Assembly: GCA_910585265.1 (NCBI GenBank)
Contig: CAJUCA010000051.1
Coordinates: forward strand, 1-21,791
Direction: 5' to 3'
Length of the DNA: 21,791 nt
From: an uncultured Oscillospiraceae bacterium
GTDB lineage: Bacteria; Bacillota; Clostridia; Oscillospirales; Oscillospiraceae
In this document: one piece after another, positions 6,431-15,000 of the stretch
Numbering within the stretch: the first letter of the stretch is position 1
Layout: every line of letters begins with the position of its first letter
Position numbers and translations under genes: made by a program
Notes under the pieces: model-generated
What the model was told of the DNA's origin: nothing
Database searches by the model: none
What the model saw: the letters and a program-made list of their open reading frames with translations, nothing else

Positions 6431-7245
6431 ACAAGATGAGAAACCTGCTGGGGCTGGCCCTGGCGGCGGGGGCGGCGCTGTCCCTGACGGCCCCGGCCTT
6501 CGCCTCGGACTACAGCTTTTCCACCACCGCGCCCCAGGACTACTATGGCAGCACCAGCTATGAGGATGTCTACGGCACCCAGTACAATTACGGCGGCAGG
6601 AACGCCGTGGACTACGATGTGCCCGAGCTGGAGTATGGCCGGTTCAGCACCATCCAGGCGGGCATCATGGAGCGCACCATCCTGCCCGGGCTCCAGGGGG
6701 TGGTGTCCACGGTGGGCGATCCCGGCGGTTATGGGATCGGCGGCGGGGGCGGCGGCCCCCTCACCGAGCTGGTGATTGAGGGCGCCGGCACCGCTGTCAC
6801 CCCCACCCCGCCCAGCGTTCAGCAGCCCGCCTACACCAGTGTCCAGGGCATGGCCTACAAAAACGGCAGCATCGGCACGGTGAAGATTCCCCGGCTGGGC
6901 CTCAGTGTGCCGGTGTGGGAGGGCGAGACCACCGCCAGCATGGCCAAGGGGCTGGGACACTACAGCTCCACCTCCGCATGGCTGGGAAATGTGGGGGTGG
7001 CGGGCCACAACCGGGGGGCCAAGTATAACATCGGCTCCATCAAAAACCTGGTGGCCGGCGACATCATCACCTACACCACCATTTACGGTACCCGCACCTA
7101 TGAGGTTGTCATGGTAAAGACCATCGCCAACAACGACTGGAGCTATCTCCAGGGCACAGCGGACAACCGCATCACCCTCACCACCTGCCTGGAGAACCAG
7201 CCCACAAAAAGAATTTGCGTGCAGGCTGTGGAGAAAGGTTCCTAA
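6427..7245 (+). CDS. Secreted sortase (class D-like transpeptidase)
   Basis: A 272-residue sortase. An N-terminal signal peptide or anchor (about residues 4-27, ending APAFAS) precedes a Tyr/Gly-rich linker with a run of glycines near residue 105, then the beta-barrel domain from about 142 (IGTVKIPRLGLSVPVWEG). The catalytic triad is visible: His194 in VAGHNRG, Cys254 in ITLTTC and Arg262 in TKRICVQA. Sortases cleave a sorting motif such as LPxTG after Thr and join the protein to a wall or pilus amine. The ATGA overlap with the upstream membrane-protein gene gives coupled translation. The obvious substrate is the LPQTG-ended giant adhesin two genes downstream. Class D is inferred from the TLTTC context and length; the long linker is unusual. 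Confidence 0.9.
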   Translation: MNKMRNLLGLALAAGAALSLTAPAFASDYSFSTTAPQDYYGSTSYEDVYGTQYNYGGRNAVDYDVPELEYGRFSTIQAGIMERTILPGLQGVVSTVGDPGGYGIGGGGGGPLTELVIEGAGTAVTPTPPSVQQPAYTSVQGMAYKNGSIGTVKIPRLGLSVPVWEGETTASMAKGLGHYSSTSAWLGNVGVAGHNRGAKYNIGSIKNLVAGDIITYTTIYGTRTYEVVMVKTIANNDWSYLQGTADNRITLTTCLENQPTKRICVQAVEKGS

Positions 7246-7322
7246 AATCAGCTGAATTAACCGGATTTGAGGAGGTGGAAAGGCAAAACAATTTTATCGG
7301 CGCAGGGAATTCAAATAATCCT

Positions 7323-7351
7323 TTGACAACACCGCCGAATGGGGTTATGCT
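7323..7351 (+). promoter_or_regulatory. Sigma-A promoter for the SLH/adhesin genes
   Basis: TTGACA (7323-7328), a 17-base spacer and TATGCT (7346-7351) form a near-consensus vegetative promoter 36 bases upstream of the SLH gene start, in an AT-richer 141-bp gap. It would let the SLH gene, and by read-through the giant adhesin, be transcribed independently of the partition operon. The rest of the gap (7246-7322) holds only an isolated GAGGAGG without a start codon. Confidence 0.75.
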
Positions 7352-7386
7352 CGAATCAGAAAGAAATGGAAAAGGAGCGTGACACC

Positions 7387-8550
7387 ATGAGGAAAAGGAT
7401 GATGAGCGTTCTGCTGTGCACCGTGCTGGCCGTATCCCTGGCTGCCCCGGCGTTCGCGGCCTACCGGGACGTGCCCGCCAGCCACTGGGCGGCGGGGGAT
7501 ATCCAGTATGTGACCGAGCGGGGGCTGTTCAACGGCACCAGCCCCGATACCTTTGGCCCGTCCACCGAAATGAGCCGGGCCATGCTGGCCACGGTGCTGC
7601 ACAGGTACGCCGGGAGCCCCGCAGTAAGCGGTTCTGCTCCCTATGTGGATGTGACAGTCGGAGCCTGGTATATGCCGGGCGTGATCTGGGCGTATCAGAA
7701 TGGTGTCTTTCCCAGTGTGAATCTGTCCAGAACCTTGCTCTACCCAGATGAAAATGTCCGGCGGGCCGAGTTCTGCGTCATGCTCTATAACTTCGCCAAG
7801 TCTCTGGGGAAGGCCAACGACGATCCTTCCGTCATCACACAGGCCCCGTTCACCGACATGGCGTGGGACCGCTTTTCCATGGCGGGCTTTGGCCCCCTGT
7901 ACAGCGAGGCGGAAGCGGCCATACTGGGCTGGGCCTGGCCCATGGGGATCATGGAAGGCACGTCGGCCACCACCATCAATCCTCTGGGCACCATCACCCG
8001 GGCGGAAGTGGCCGCCATGCTGGCCCGCTTTGACCGCAATATACTGGGCGGGACGGAGCCAACCGCGCCGGTCCTCCCCGAACCGGGCCCAGATCCAAGC
8101 CCTTTGCCCACTGACAACGGCTATACCACCGCCGATGGGAAACCGTTGACGGAGGAAAATGTGTGGGCCACTATTGTGGCGTTGAAAGAAATCTATCCAA
8201 CTAATACGCCCTATGGAGCACCATATGTTCCCAATAATCCGCTGGATCGCCCCTACAGCAACTGTGATGCCTGTGCTGGTTGGGCTATGAAGTGTTCTGA
8301 TGCCGCATTTGGTGACTTGCCTTGGCGGAGGGTAAACAATCCTCATTGGGAAGACATCCGAACTGGCGATTTGGTCCAGTTTAGGAATACCCCAGGCGGA
8401 CACGTGGTTGTTGTGCTTGAAAAAACAGACGAGTATATCAAAGTTACTGAAAGTGGAATCCATAACAAAGCTATTTGGGGTGGGCAGTATTTCAAATGGT
8501 GGCTTGAGAAACAGCCAGACTATGCAATCCAAACACGTTATCCTGAGTAA
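7387..8550 (+). CDS. SLH-domain protein with NlpC/CHAP-like C-terminal domain
   Basis: A 387-residue exported protein. Residues 1-24 are a signal peptide ending APAFAA. Three S-layer-homology repeats follow: YRDVPASHWAAGDIQYVTE (about 25-76), a second around YVDVTVGAWY...ENVRRAEF (about 81-140) and a third around FTDMAWDRF...TITRAEVAAMLARF (about 152-220). SLH repeats hold proteins on secondary wall polymers. After a Pro-rich linker, the last 140 residues resemble a papain-like amidase/peptidase: Cys293 and Cys296 (SNCDACAGWAMKC), RTGDLVQF and His339 (GGHVVVVLEK). The start at ATG 7387 has AAAGGAG nine bases upstream. From about 8150 on, codon use turns markedly AT-richer than in the SLH part, suggesting a domain swap. 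It may trim peptidoglycan or display an enzyme at the surface. Confidence 0.85.
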   Translation: MRKRMMSVLLCTVLAVSLAAPAFAAYRDVPASHWAAGDIQYVTERGLFNGTSPDTFGPSTEMSRAMLATVLHRYAGSPAVSGSAPYVDVTVGAWYMPGVIWAYQNGVFPSVNLSRTLLYPDENVRRAEFCVMLYNFAKSLGKANDDPSVITQAPFTDMAWDRFSMAGFGPLYSEAEAAILGWAWPMGIMEGTSATTINPLGTITRAEVAAMLARFDRNILGGTEPTAPVLPEPGPDPSPLPTDNGYTTADGKPLTEENVWATIVALKEIYPTNTPYGAPYVPNNPLDRPYSNCDACAGWAMKCSDAAFGDLPWRRVNNPHWEDIRTGDLVQFRNTPGGHVVVVLEKTDEYIKVTESGIHNKAIWGGQYFKWWLEKQPDYAIQTRYPE

Positions 8551-8571
8551 ACAATAATATCTAATGCTGAA

Positions 8572-8599
8572 GGGCCGGACTGCTTTTGCAGCCCGGCCT
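8572..8599 (+). terminator. Hairpin between the SLH and adhesin genes
   Basis: GGCCGG-a-CTGC, loop TTTT, GCAG-c-CCGGCC forms a strong stem with one mismatch, 21 bases after the SLH stop and just before the adhesin's ribosome site. No U-run follows, so it more likely tunes or protects the mRNA than fully terminates it. Confidence 0.45.
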
Positions 8600-8622
8600 C
8601 TGCTATCCAAGGAGGAATCATT

Positions 8623-11600
8623 TTGAAAAGTAAATTTGCTAACCGCGCCCTGTCCTTGCTTCTGGCTTTGGTATGTATCCTGGGTATCCTACCTCTTTCC
8701 GCCTTCGCGGCCACGGGGCTGTCCAGTGCCCCCGGCTCCATCACGCAGAAGTCCTCGGACTACATGAAGATTGGCGGCCAAACCGTCCGCTACAAAGCCG
8801 CCAGCAGCATCATAAATAATGTGGGCCTTCCGTATGTGTTTGATGAGCAGGTGGATGTACCAAACTTCGGCACGACCCGCGCCCTGTGCGCCTATCAAAA
8901 GGGCACCCTGGGTCCCGCCGCAAACGGCCAGAAGTGGAACTTCCAGAGTGAAGTGGACAACACCTCGCTGCGGGTGCTGCTCACCTACGTCTACTCCCAC
9001 ACCTATGGCAACTTCACAGATGCCGGCAATGCCCGCGGACTGGAGACCTGGACGCAGTATTGGTCCGACATATGGTTCCTTGTCGCACAGGCGGGAAGCT
9101 GGCTCTATGAACACGGGGTCATCCTGGATGTGAACAGCAACCGGGAGGGCTTCATCGAGCAGATGGCGGAGGAGTTCGTGGCCGCCATGAAGCTGTATCA
9201 TGACACCTATGGGCAGTCCTCCTGGATCAAAGATTGGAGCAAAATTGGGACGCACAGCATCATTGACAGCTCCGATGGCGGCAAAACGGGATACTCTGCC
9301 TACGACTACATCAAAACCGGCGTGGATCTAGTACTGGATCACCCCGAGTATTACTACAGATACCACCTGTGGCAGTATGATTGGGATAAATCGCAGCCGT
9401 GGAAGCTGGTGGGTCAGTCCGGCACCCCCATGCAGCGTCTGCTTATCGCTGTGCCGGGCGAAGGGCAAGAAGACCTAACCGTGCAAATAACGATCAAGAA
9501 GCTGGAGGCTGGTACTAATAAGCCGTTATCCGGTGTTACTTTCAAAATTGAGAGCGCTGATGGATCTGGGGATTTTTCCGTAACTCGGGACACTGGCCCC
9601 GACGGTACTATTACGTTAACTCAGACAGCAGATGGTCTTGCCCCGGGCCAGTACCTCATCACCGAGGAGGCCGTTCCGGAAGGCTATGTAGCCCAGACCA
9701 CCTCCCAAACCGTAACGGTGATGCCCAACGCCTCTGTGGCCAACACCTTCACCTTCTATAATGAGCCGGAGGGCCCCGGCACCCCCAACTCCGGCACCGG
9801 TTCCATTCGGAAAGTTGACGCGGACAACCCCACCGTGGGCATCCCCGGCGCGATCATCCGCATCACCAGCGTCAAGCTGGACGATGGCGGCAGCTTCTTC
9901 GGGGAATATGTGACCAAGGACGGCGGGTATATCCTCAAAGAGGACCTGGATTTTTCCGATCTTCCCAAAGGCAGCTATCTCGCCGAGGAGATCACCCCGC
10001 CGGAGGGATTCATCCTCAGCTCCGACACCAGTAAAGTCAAGCAGCCCTTCGTCTGGGACGGGGAACACGACGTGTCCCTTGTCTTTGAGAATTCCAGCAA
10101 GGTTAAGATTCAACTGAAGAAAGTGGATGAGAGCAGTAGCCCCCTCCCGGGAGCTGTTTTTTTGATCCTCCGGGACGGCCAGATCATCGGCACCGAGGAA
10201 ACCCAGGCGGACGGCACTATCACGGTGTCCAATGTGGTGGAGGGCCACTATGAGTTTGTTGAGGTGGCGGCCCCGGAAGGCATGGACTGCGACAAAACCC
10301 CCATTGGCGTCTATGTGGACGCCGAGGATCTCCAGGGGGAGCAGACCATCGTGGTCACCAAGATGAACCATCACAAAAGGTCTTTGACCATCCAGAAGCG
10401 AGACGCGGAGAGCGGCGATCCCATCCCCAACACCTCTTTCCACATCCGGGGCGTGAACATCGGCTACGAGAACGATGTGGTCACCGGGGCGGACGGCAAA
10501 GTCGTGCTGGAGGCCCTGCCGAGTGGGTGCTACGAAATTGAGGAGACGGCGGTGCCCTCCCCCTGGATCATGGATACCAACAACCGCAAAACCGTGTGGA
10601 TCGACGCCGCCAAGGACAAGGATATCGTGGTGGACTTCGTCAACTCCACCCTGCCGGGCCTGCGCCTTGTGAAGCGGGACGCCCAGACGGGCGAGTTCGT
10701 CAGGGGCGTTACCTTCAAGATCGAGGAGGTGGACGGCGGCTTTACCGACCAGCGGCAGACTGGGCCCGATGGGGTCATTTTCTGGGAGAACCTCCGGCCC
10801 GGCGCATACAAGGTTTTCGAGGTGGAACCGGCCCCCAATTATGTCCATGACGACACGGTGCACATCGTCCAGTTGGAGGAAAACCGCACCACCACCCTGG
10901 AGCTCACCAATATCATCAAGCCTACCCTCAAAATTTTGAAGGTGGACAGCATCACAAAGAGCCCCATCGCCAATGTCAAGTTCCAGATATGGCGCGGGTC
11001 GGATGATACCATCACCGGCGAACTCAACGACCTGGGCGTGTTCTACACCAACGAGGCTGGCGAGATCATCCTGGAGCACATCGACACCGGATGGTACCGC
11101 ATCCGCGAATTGGAGAGCGCCCCCGGTTTCACTATCAAAGCGCCTGATACGCAGGATATTTACCTGAAAGCCGGCGAAACCCACGAGGTTCAGTTCGAAA
11201 ATGTGCCCAAAAACGCGATCGTGGTCGAGAAGTACGATTCCGTCAGCCATGAGCCGCTGAGCGGCGTCACCTTCCAGCTGCGCTGGCTGGGCGGCACATC
11301 GGGCACGGGCGGCACCATCATCGGGCAGAAGAAAACCGGTCCCAATGGAACGTGTATGTGGACAGGACTCAACCCAGGCACCTACCTCGTGGAGGAGATC
11401 GATCCCGGGGACAATTATACCATCCTCCAGTCCTCCGAGACGGTGTTCCTGGCGGACAGCGGCGAGCAGTCTGTGGTCACCGTCCGCTTTGAAAACGCGC
11501 CGGACGGCTCCCTCCTGATCCGCAAGGTGTGCGCCACAAATCCCAGCGTCACCCTGCAAAACGCCGAGTTCAAGGTGACCTACTCCGACGGTTCCGTCAT

Positions 11601-14370
11601 CGGCGACAGCAACGGCATTTTCCGTTCGGACGAAAACGGAGAGGTGCGCATCGACGGCCTGAAGCCCGACAAAACCGTGATCGTCACCGAGGTGACCGCC
11701 CCTCCTGGTTTCATCAAGGATACCCAATCGCAAACCATTCAGATTAAAGCGGGCAAAACCGTCACCCTCACCTTCAAAAACCAGCCCAAGGGAAATTTGA
11801 TCATCCAGAAACGGGATTCCGCCACGAACAAACCGCTGGCCGGCGCGGAGTTCCGCATCACCACCGCCGCTGGCTGCGAGGTGGGGCTGGACGGCGTGAT
11901 CGGCACCAGCACCCTGACCTCTAACGGCATTTTCACCACCGACGCCCAGGGGGAAATCAGGATCACCAATCTTGCGCCGGGCGCCTATGTCATTTCTGAG
12001 ATCAAGGCCCCGGACGGCGGGTACGTCATCGACACGCCCTCCACCAACGTGGTCATTGGCACCGGCGGCGACACCCAGACGGTGGTCATCAAAAATTCCA
12101 AAGCCGGTTCGCTGGTCATCGTGAAGCAGAGCTCCCTGGATGGGAAGCCGCTGGAAGGCGTGGAATTTAAGGTCACCACCTCCACCGGCGAGTTCGTCCC
12201 CGACGCCAACGGCCAGATCAGCTCCAACGGCCTCTATTACACGGATAAGGACGGCAAAATTACCATCAACGGGGTAGTGGGTACGCTGGTAGTGACGGAG
12301 ACCCGCAGCATCCCCGGCTACTCCATCGACCCCAACACCAAGACCCAGACGGTGGTGGTCAACCCCAACGACACCCAAACGCTGCGGTTCTACAACACCC
12401 CGTCTACCACCCTCGTGATCGAGAAGTACATCGAAGGCACCACCACCCCCATCAAGGGCGTGACCTTCTTAGTCACCGATTCCAGCGGTGCGGTCATCGG
12501 AAATTCCAACGGTGAGTTCATCACCGATGAGAACGGCCGCATCGTGCTGGAGGGCCTGGAGCCTGGTACCACCGTCACCGCGAAGGAGATCAAGACGGTG
12601 GAAGGGTTCGTGCTGGACGGCACGCCCAAGTCCATCAAGATCAAGGCCGGCGAGGTGCAGACGCTCCGCTTCTATAACCAAAAGCAGGGCGGCATCGTCA
12701 TCAAAAAGCTGGATTCCGTCACGAAAAAGCCGCTCAGTGGGGTTCAATTCCAGTTGACCTACGCGGACGGCTCCTACGTGGACGCGGACAACGGCCATCT
12801 GTCCTCCAAGGGTCTCTACACCACGGACGCCAATGGTGAGATCCGTCTCACCGGCATCGTGGGCACGCTGGTCATTTCCGAGGTGAAACCGCTGGATGGT
12901 TATGTGGTCGATCCCGCCACCCAGAACCAGACCGTGCAGGTGAACGCCGCCGACACCCAGTACATCACGGTGTATAACACCCCCATCGGCGGTGCTGAGA
13001 TCATCAAGGTGGATGCCGCCGATAAGACCAAGCGCCTGGGCGGCGTCACCTTCGAGATTCGGAAGATGGACGGCGGCCTGGTGCAGACCGTGACCACCGG
13101 CAGCGATGGCCGGGTGCACGTCAAGCTGGACGCCGGGGACTACTACGTCCTGGAGACCGAGGCCAAGTCTGGGTACAAGCTGGACCCCACGCCCCACTAT
13201 TTCACAGTGCAGGACGGCAAGACCGCCAGCGTGACCATCACCAACGAGGCCTTCAGCGGTATCATCCTCCACAAGATCAATTCCGTCACAAAAGAGGGGA
13301 TATACGGGGTAAAGTTCCTGGTCTACGACCAGAATAAGAATCCCATCGGCGAGTACACCACCGATGACCAGGGCTACATCTACATCGACGATCTCACCGT
13401 GAAGGGGAAGGGCCGGCTGTATATCCGCGAACTGGAGGCCGCCCAGGGCTATGAGCTGGACAAGGAGTACAAGACCGTTTATGTCCAGCCGGGCAAAACC
13501 ATCGAGATCGAGTGGGAGAACACCCCCATCACGGGCCAGTTCCAGATCCGCAAGTACGCCGCCGAGTACAACGAGGTCACCGGCACCCCGGCGGGCGCTC
13601 CCTTGAAGGGCGCGGTGTATGAAATCAGCGAGGCCCGGTCCGGCAAAGTGGTGGACTACATCACTACGGATGCTCGGGGCGTGGCGGCGTCCAAGCCTCT
13701 GCCCCTGGGCCGTTACCTTATCAAAGAGGTCACCGCGCCGCCCTACTGGCAGCTCAGCGGCACCACCTTCGACGAAACCTTGGAGTATTCCGGCCAGATC
13801 ATCAAGCTGTCCGACTACGACAAGCCCTCCAACCTGGGGGTGACCATCACCAAGCGGGGCAATGCCCAGGTGCTGGCGGGCAGCCAGATGCGGTACGACA
13901 TCACGGTGGCCAACACCAGCAATGTGGCGCTTTCGGAATTTTACTGGCATGATCGGATTCCCACCGACGCTGTGCGCGGCACGGTGCTGACCACCGGCAC
14001 CTACAGCGCCCGGCTTAACTACCGGGTGTTGTACAAGACCAACTACCGCTCCGGCTACCAGGTGCTGGCGTCCAACCTGCTCACCAGCAGCAACTATTCG
14101 TTCAGCCTGAACGCCATCCCCATGCAGGCCGGGGAGTATGTCACCGATGTCTACTTCGACTTTGGCCGCGTTCCCGTGGGCTTCCAGTCCACCACCGGCC
14201 CGACGCTGACGGTACAGGTGCTGGGCACACTGGCTGACAACTATCAGATCGTCAACCGGGCCGACGTGGGCGGCAAGTACCAGGGCACCTGGCAGACCGC
14301 CCAGGCCACCTGGCTCACCATCGTGCGCAGGCTGGGGCCTGTGCCCACCCTGCCCCAGACGGGGTATTGA
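8623..14370 (+). CDS. Giant SpaA/Cna-B repeat adhesin with putative thioester domain and terminal LPQTG
   Basis: A 1915-residue secreted adhesin starting at TTG 8623, seven bases after AGGAGG. Residues 1-29 are a signal peptide. The head domain (about 30-280) carries Cys89 (RALCAY) and Gln156 (LVAQAGSWLYEHG), spaced like the internal Cys-Gln thioester of Gram-positive thioester adhesins. From about 284 to 1736 come 15 SpaA/Cna-B-like repeats, each opening with a Lys strand (such as IQKRD), with a mid E-x-x-x-P and often closing with F-x-N, the residues that form Lys-Asn isopeptide bonds. Residues 1737 to about 1895 are DUF11-like. The protein ends LPQTGY, lacking the hydrophobic helix and basic tail expected after a sortase motif. 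It is probably a fibrous donor-surface adhesin processed by the upstream sortase. The first repeat (9475-9640) is AT-richer than the rest. Confidence 0.9.
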   Translation: MKSKFANRALSLLLALVCILGILPLSAFAATGLSSAPGSITQKSSDYMKIGGQTVRYKAASSIINNVGLPYVFDEQVDVPNFGTTRALCAYQKGTLGPAANGQKWNFQSEVDNTSLRVLLTYVYSHTYGNFTDAGNARGLETWTQYWSDIWFLVAQAGSWLYEHGVILDVNSNREGFIEQMAEEFVAAMKLYHDTYGQSSWIKDWSKIGTHSIIDSSDGGKTGYSAYDYIKTGVDLVLDHPEYYYRYHLWQYDWDKSQPWKLVGQSGTPMQRLLIAVPGEGQEDLTVQITIKKLEAGTNKPLSGVTFKIESADGSGDFSVTRDTGPDGTITLTQTADGLAPGQYLITEEAVPEGYVAQTTSQTVTVMPNASVANTFTFYNEPEGPGTPNSGTGSIRKVDADNPTVGIPGAIIRITSVKLDDGGSFFGEYVTKDGGYILKEDLDFSDLPKGSYLAEEITPPEGFILSSDTSKVKQPFVWDGEHDVSLVFENSSKVKIQLKKVDESSSPLPGAVFLILRDGQIIGTEETQADGTITVSNVVEGHYEFVEVAAPEGMDCDKTPIGVYVDAEDLQGEQTIVVTKMNHHKRSLTIQKRDAESGDPIPNTSFHIRGVNIGYENDVVTGADGKVVLEALPSGCYEIEETAVPSPWIMDTNNRKTVWIDAAKDKDIVVDFVNSTLPGLRLVKRDAQTGEFVRGVTFKIEEVDGGFTDQRQTGPDGVIFWENLRPGAYKVFEVEPAPNYVHDDTVHIVQLEENRTTTLELTNIIKPTLKILKVDSITKSPIANVKFQIWRGSDDTITGELNDLGVFYTNEAGEIILEHIDTGWYRIRELESAPGFTIKAPDTQDIYLKAGETHEVQFENVPKNAIVVEKYDSVSHEPLSGVTFQLRWLGGTSGTGGTIIGQKKTGPNGTCMWTGLNPGTYLVEEIDPGDNYTILQSSETVFLADSGEQSVVTVRFENAPDGSLLIRKVCATNPSVTLQNAEFKVTYSDGSVIGDSNGIFRSDENGEVRIDGLKPDKTVIVTEVTAPPGFIKDTQSQTIQIKAGKTVTLTFKNQPKGNLIIQKRDSATNKPLAGAEFRITTAAGCEVGLDGVIGTSTLTSNGIFTTDAQGEIRITNLAPGAYVISEIKAPDGGYVIDTPSTNVVIGTGGDTQTVVIKNSKAGSLVIVKQSSLDGKPLEGVEFKVTTSTGEFVPDANGQISSNGLYYTDKDGKITINGVVGTLVVTETRSIPGYSIDPNTKTQTVVVNPNDTQTLRFYNTPSTTLVIEKYIEGTTTPIKGVTFLVTDSSGAVIGNSNGEFITDENGRIVLEGLEPGTTVTAKEIKTVEGFVLDGTPKSIKIKAGEVQTLRFYNQKQGGIVIKKLDSVTKKPLSGVQFQLTYADGSYVDADNGHLSSKGLYTTDANGEIRLTGIVGTLVISEVKPLDGYVVDPATQNQTVQVNAADTQYITVYNTPIGGAEIIKVDAADKTKRLGGVTFEIRKMDGGLVQTVTTGSDGRVHVKLDAGDYYVLETEAKSGYKLDPTPHYFTVQDGKTASVTITNEAFSGIILHKINSVTKEGIYGVKFLVYDQNKNPIGEYTTDDQGYIYIDDLTVKGKGRLYIRELEAAQGYELDKEYKTVYVQPGKTIEIEWENTPITGQFQIRKYAAEYNEVTGTPAGAPLKGAVYEISEARSGKVVDYITTDARGVAASKPLPLGRYLIKEVTAPPYWQLSGTTFDETLEYSGQIIKLSDYDKPSNLGVTITKRGNAQVLAGSQMRYDITVANTSNVALSEFYWHDRIPTDAVRGTVLTTGTYSARLNYRVLYKTNYRSGYQVLASNLLTSSNYSFSLNAIPMQAGEYVTDVYFDFGRVPVGFQSTTGPTLTVQVLGTLADNYQIVNRADVGGKYQGTWQTAQATWLTIVRRLGPVPTLPQTGY
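9475..13830 (+). repeat. Array of 15 SpaA/Cna-B-like domain repeats within the adhesin
   Basis: Repeat units of about 270-315 bp begin near 9475, 9790, 10100, 10378, 10654, 10921, 11212, 11509, 11791, 12103, 12406, 12691, 12988, 13258 and 13531. Each reads roughly K-x-D...PL-x-GV-x-F-x-I, a D-x-x-G-x-I turn, Y-x-I-x-E-x-x-x-P-x-GY and a closing F-x-N. The copies diverge strongly in DNA sequence, so the array is old rather than freshly amplified; repeats 10 and 12 resemble each other most (SS-x-GLY-x-TD, GTLV-x-(T/S)E). Confidence 0.85.
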
Positions 14371-14380
14371 CGCAAACAGT

Positions 14381-14406
14381 GGGGCGGCTCCGAAAGGGGC
14401 TGCCCC
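14381..14406. terminator. Convergent-gene hairpin after the adhesin
   Basis: GGGGCGGCTCC (14381-14391), loop GAAA, GGGGCTGCCCC (14396-14406) forms an 11-pair stem counting two G-T wobbles. It starts 10 bases after the adhesin stop and lies before the stop of the convergent zinc-ribbon gene, so it could end transcripts from both sides. No strong U-run is present on either strand. Confidence 0.5.
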
Positions 14407-14421
14407 CTGCTTACTGATGGA

Positions 14422-14922
14422 TCAGTGCCCAGAATTTATCATCATGATGATGAATTTGTGGAGCTGTTCCATAAACAAGCCGCTTTCATTTAGTTCTGCC
14501 ACGATCCGTTCTGCCCGCTCCAGTGTAGGCTCGTTTGGAATGGCCTGCATATGAAGCGGTATCAGAAAACCACTGATTGTACCGCCGACCGGCCTTGCCC
14601 AGACATTTGCCATAACTGTGTCCTGATCATTCGGGTTTATCCAATGCTCCACCACGATTTCCATGATCATCCGGCTGTCGATTTGCAGCGCGGTGGCGGG
14701 CAGTTTGAACTTAAAGCAGCAGATCTCCTCAATCGCTGTCTCCACAGCGTCGGGATACGGCTCAGAAGGTTCGCTTCCTGCCTGCCCATTCATACGGGCC
14801 GTGAATTCTTCCCGCTCTACTTCATTTGCGGAACGAACCGCACTTTTCCCACAGTCCGGGCACTGGTCCGGCTCGGTGGACCGGCTGAAAAGGAACCCGC
14901 AGTTATCACAAGCATAAATCAT
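14422..14922 (-). CDS. Zinc-ribbon protein of unknown function
   Basis: A 166-residue protein opening MIYACDNCGFLFSR and then QCPDCGK, so Cys5/Cys8 and a second CPDC pair about 20 residues on form a rubredoxin-like zinc ribbon. The rest is a mixed alpha/beta domain with no known motif (HWINPNDQDTVMANVWARPV). Start choice is uncertain: the ATG at 14922 puts the ribbon at the N-terminus, as usual for such proteins, with GGTGA five bases upstream. ATG 14943 or TTG 14967 would add 7 or 15 residues. It is convergent with the adhesin and forms a minus-strand island with the next genes, whose base composition is less GC-rich than the flanks. No link to conjugation is evident. Confidence 0.72.
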   Translation of the reverse strand: MIYACDNCGFLFSRSTEPDQCPDCGKSAVRSANEVEREEFTARMNGQAGSEPSEPYPDAVETAIEEICCFKFKLPATALQIDSRMIMEIVVEHWINPNDQDTVMANVWARPVGGTISGFLIPLHMQAIPNEPTLERAERIVAELNESGLFMEQLHKFIIMMINSGH

Positions 14923-15000
14923 TTCAATCACCGAATCAATCATACCAAAACGTGGGCTGGATTTCAACCCTGCGGGGGAAATGAATGAACGGCTGCCGCT

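Noticed and set aside
9616..12378. A 920-residue open frame on the minus strand inside the adhesin gene
   Set aside because: It is antisense to the repeat array. Repetitive, GC-rich codons keep the opposite strand open, and the translation is His/Asp/Gly/Val-rich with no domain, start signal or ribosome site.
8623..14370. Adhesin repeats as a tandem DNA repeat or CRISPR-like array
   Set aside because: The units are protein domains of about 90-105 residues with highly diverged DNA; no short direct repeats with regular spacers were seen anywhere in the window.
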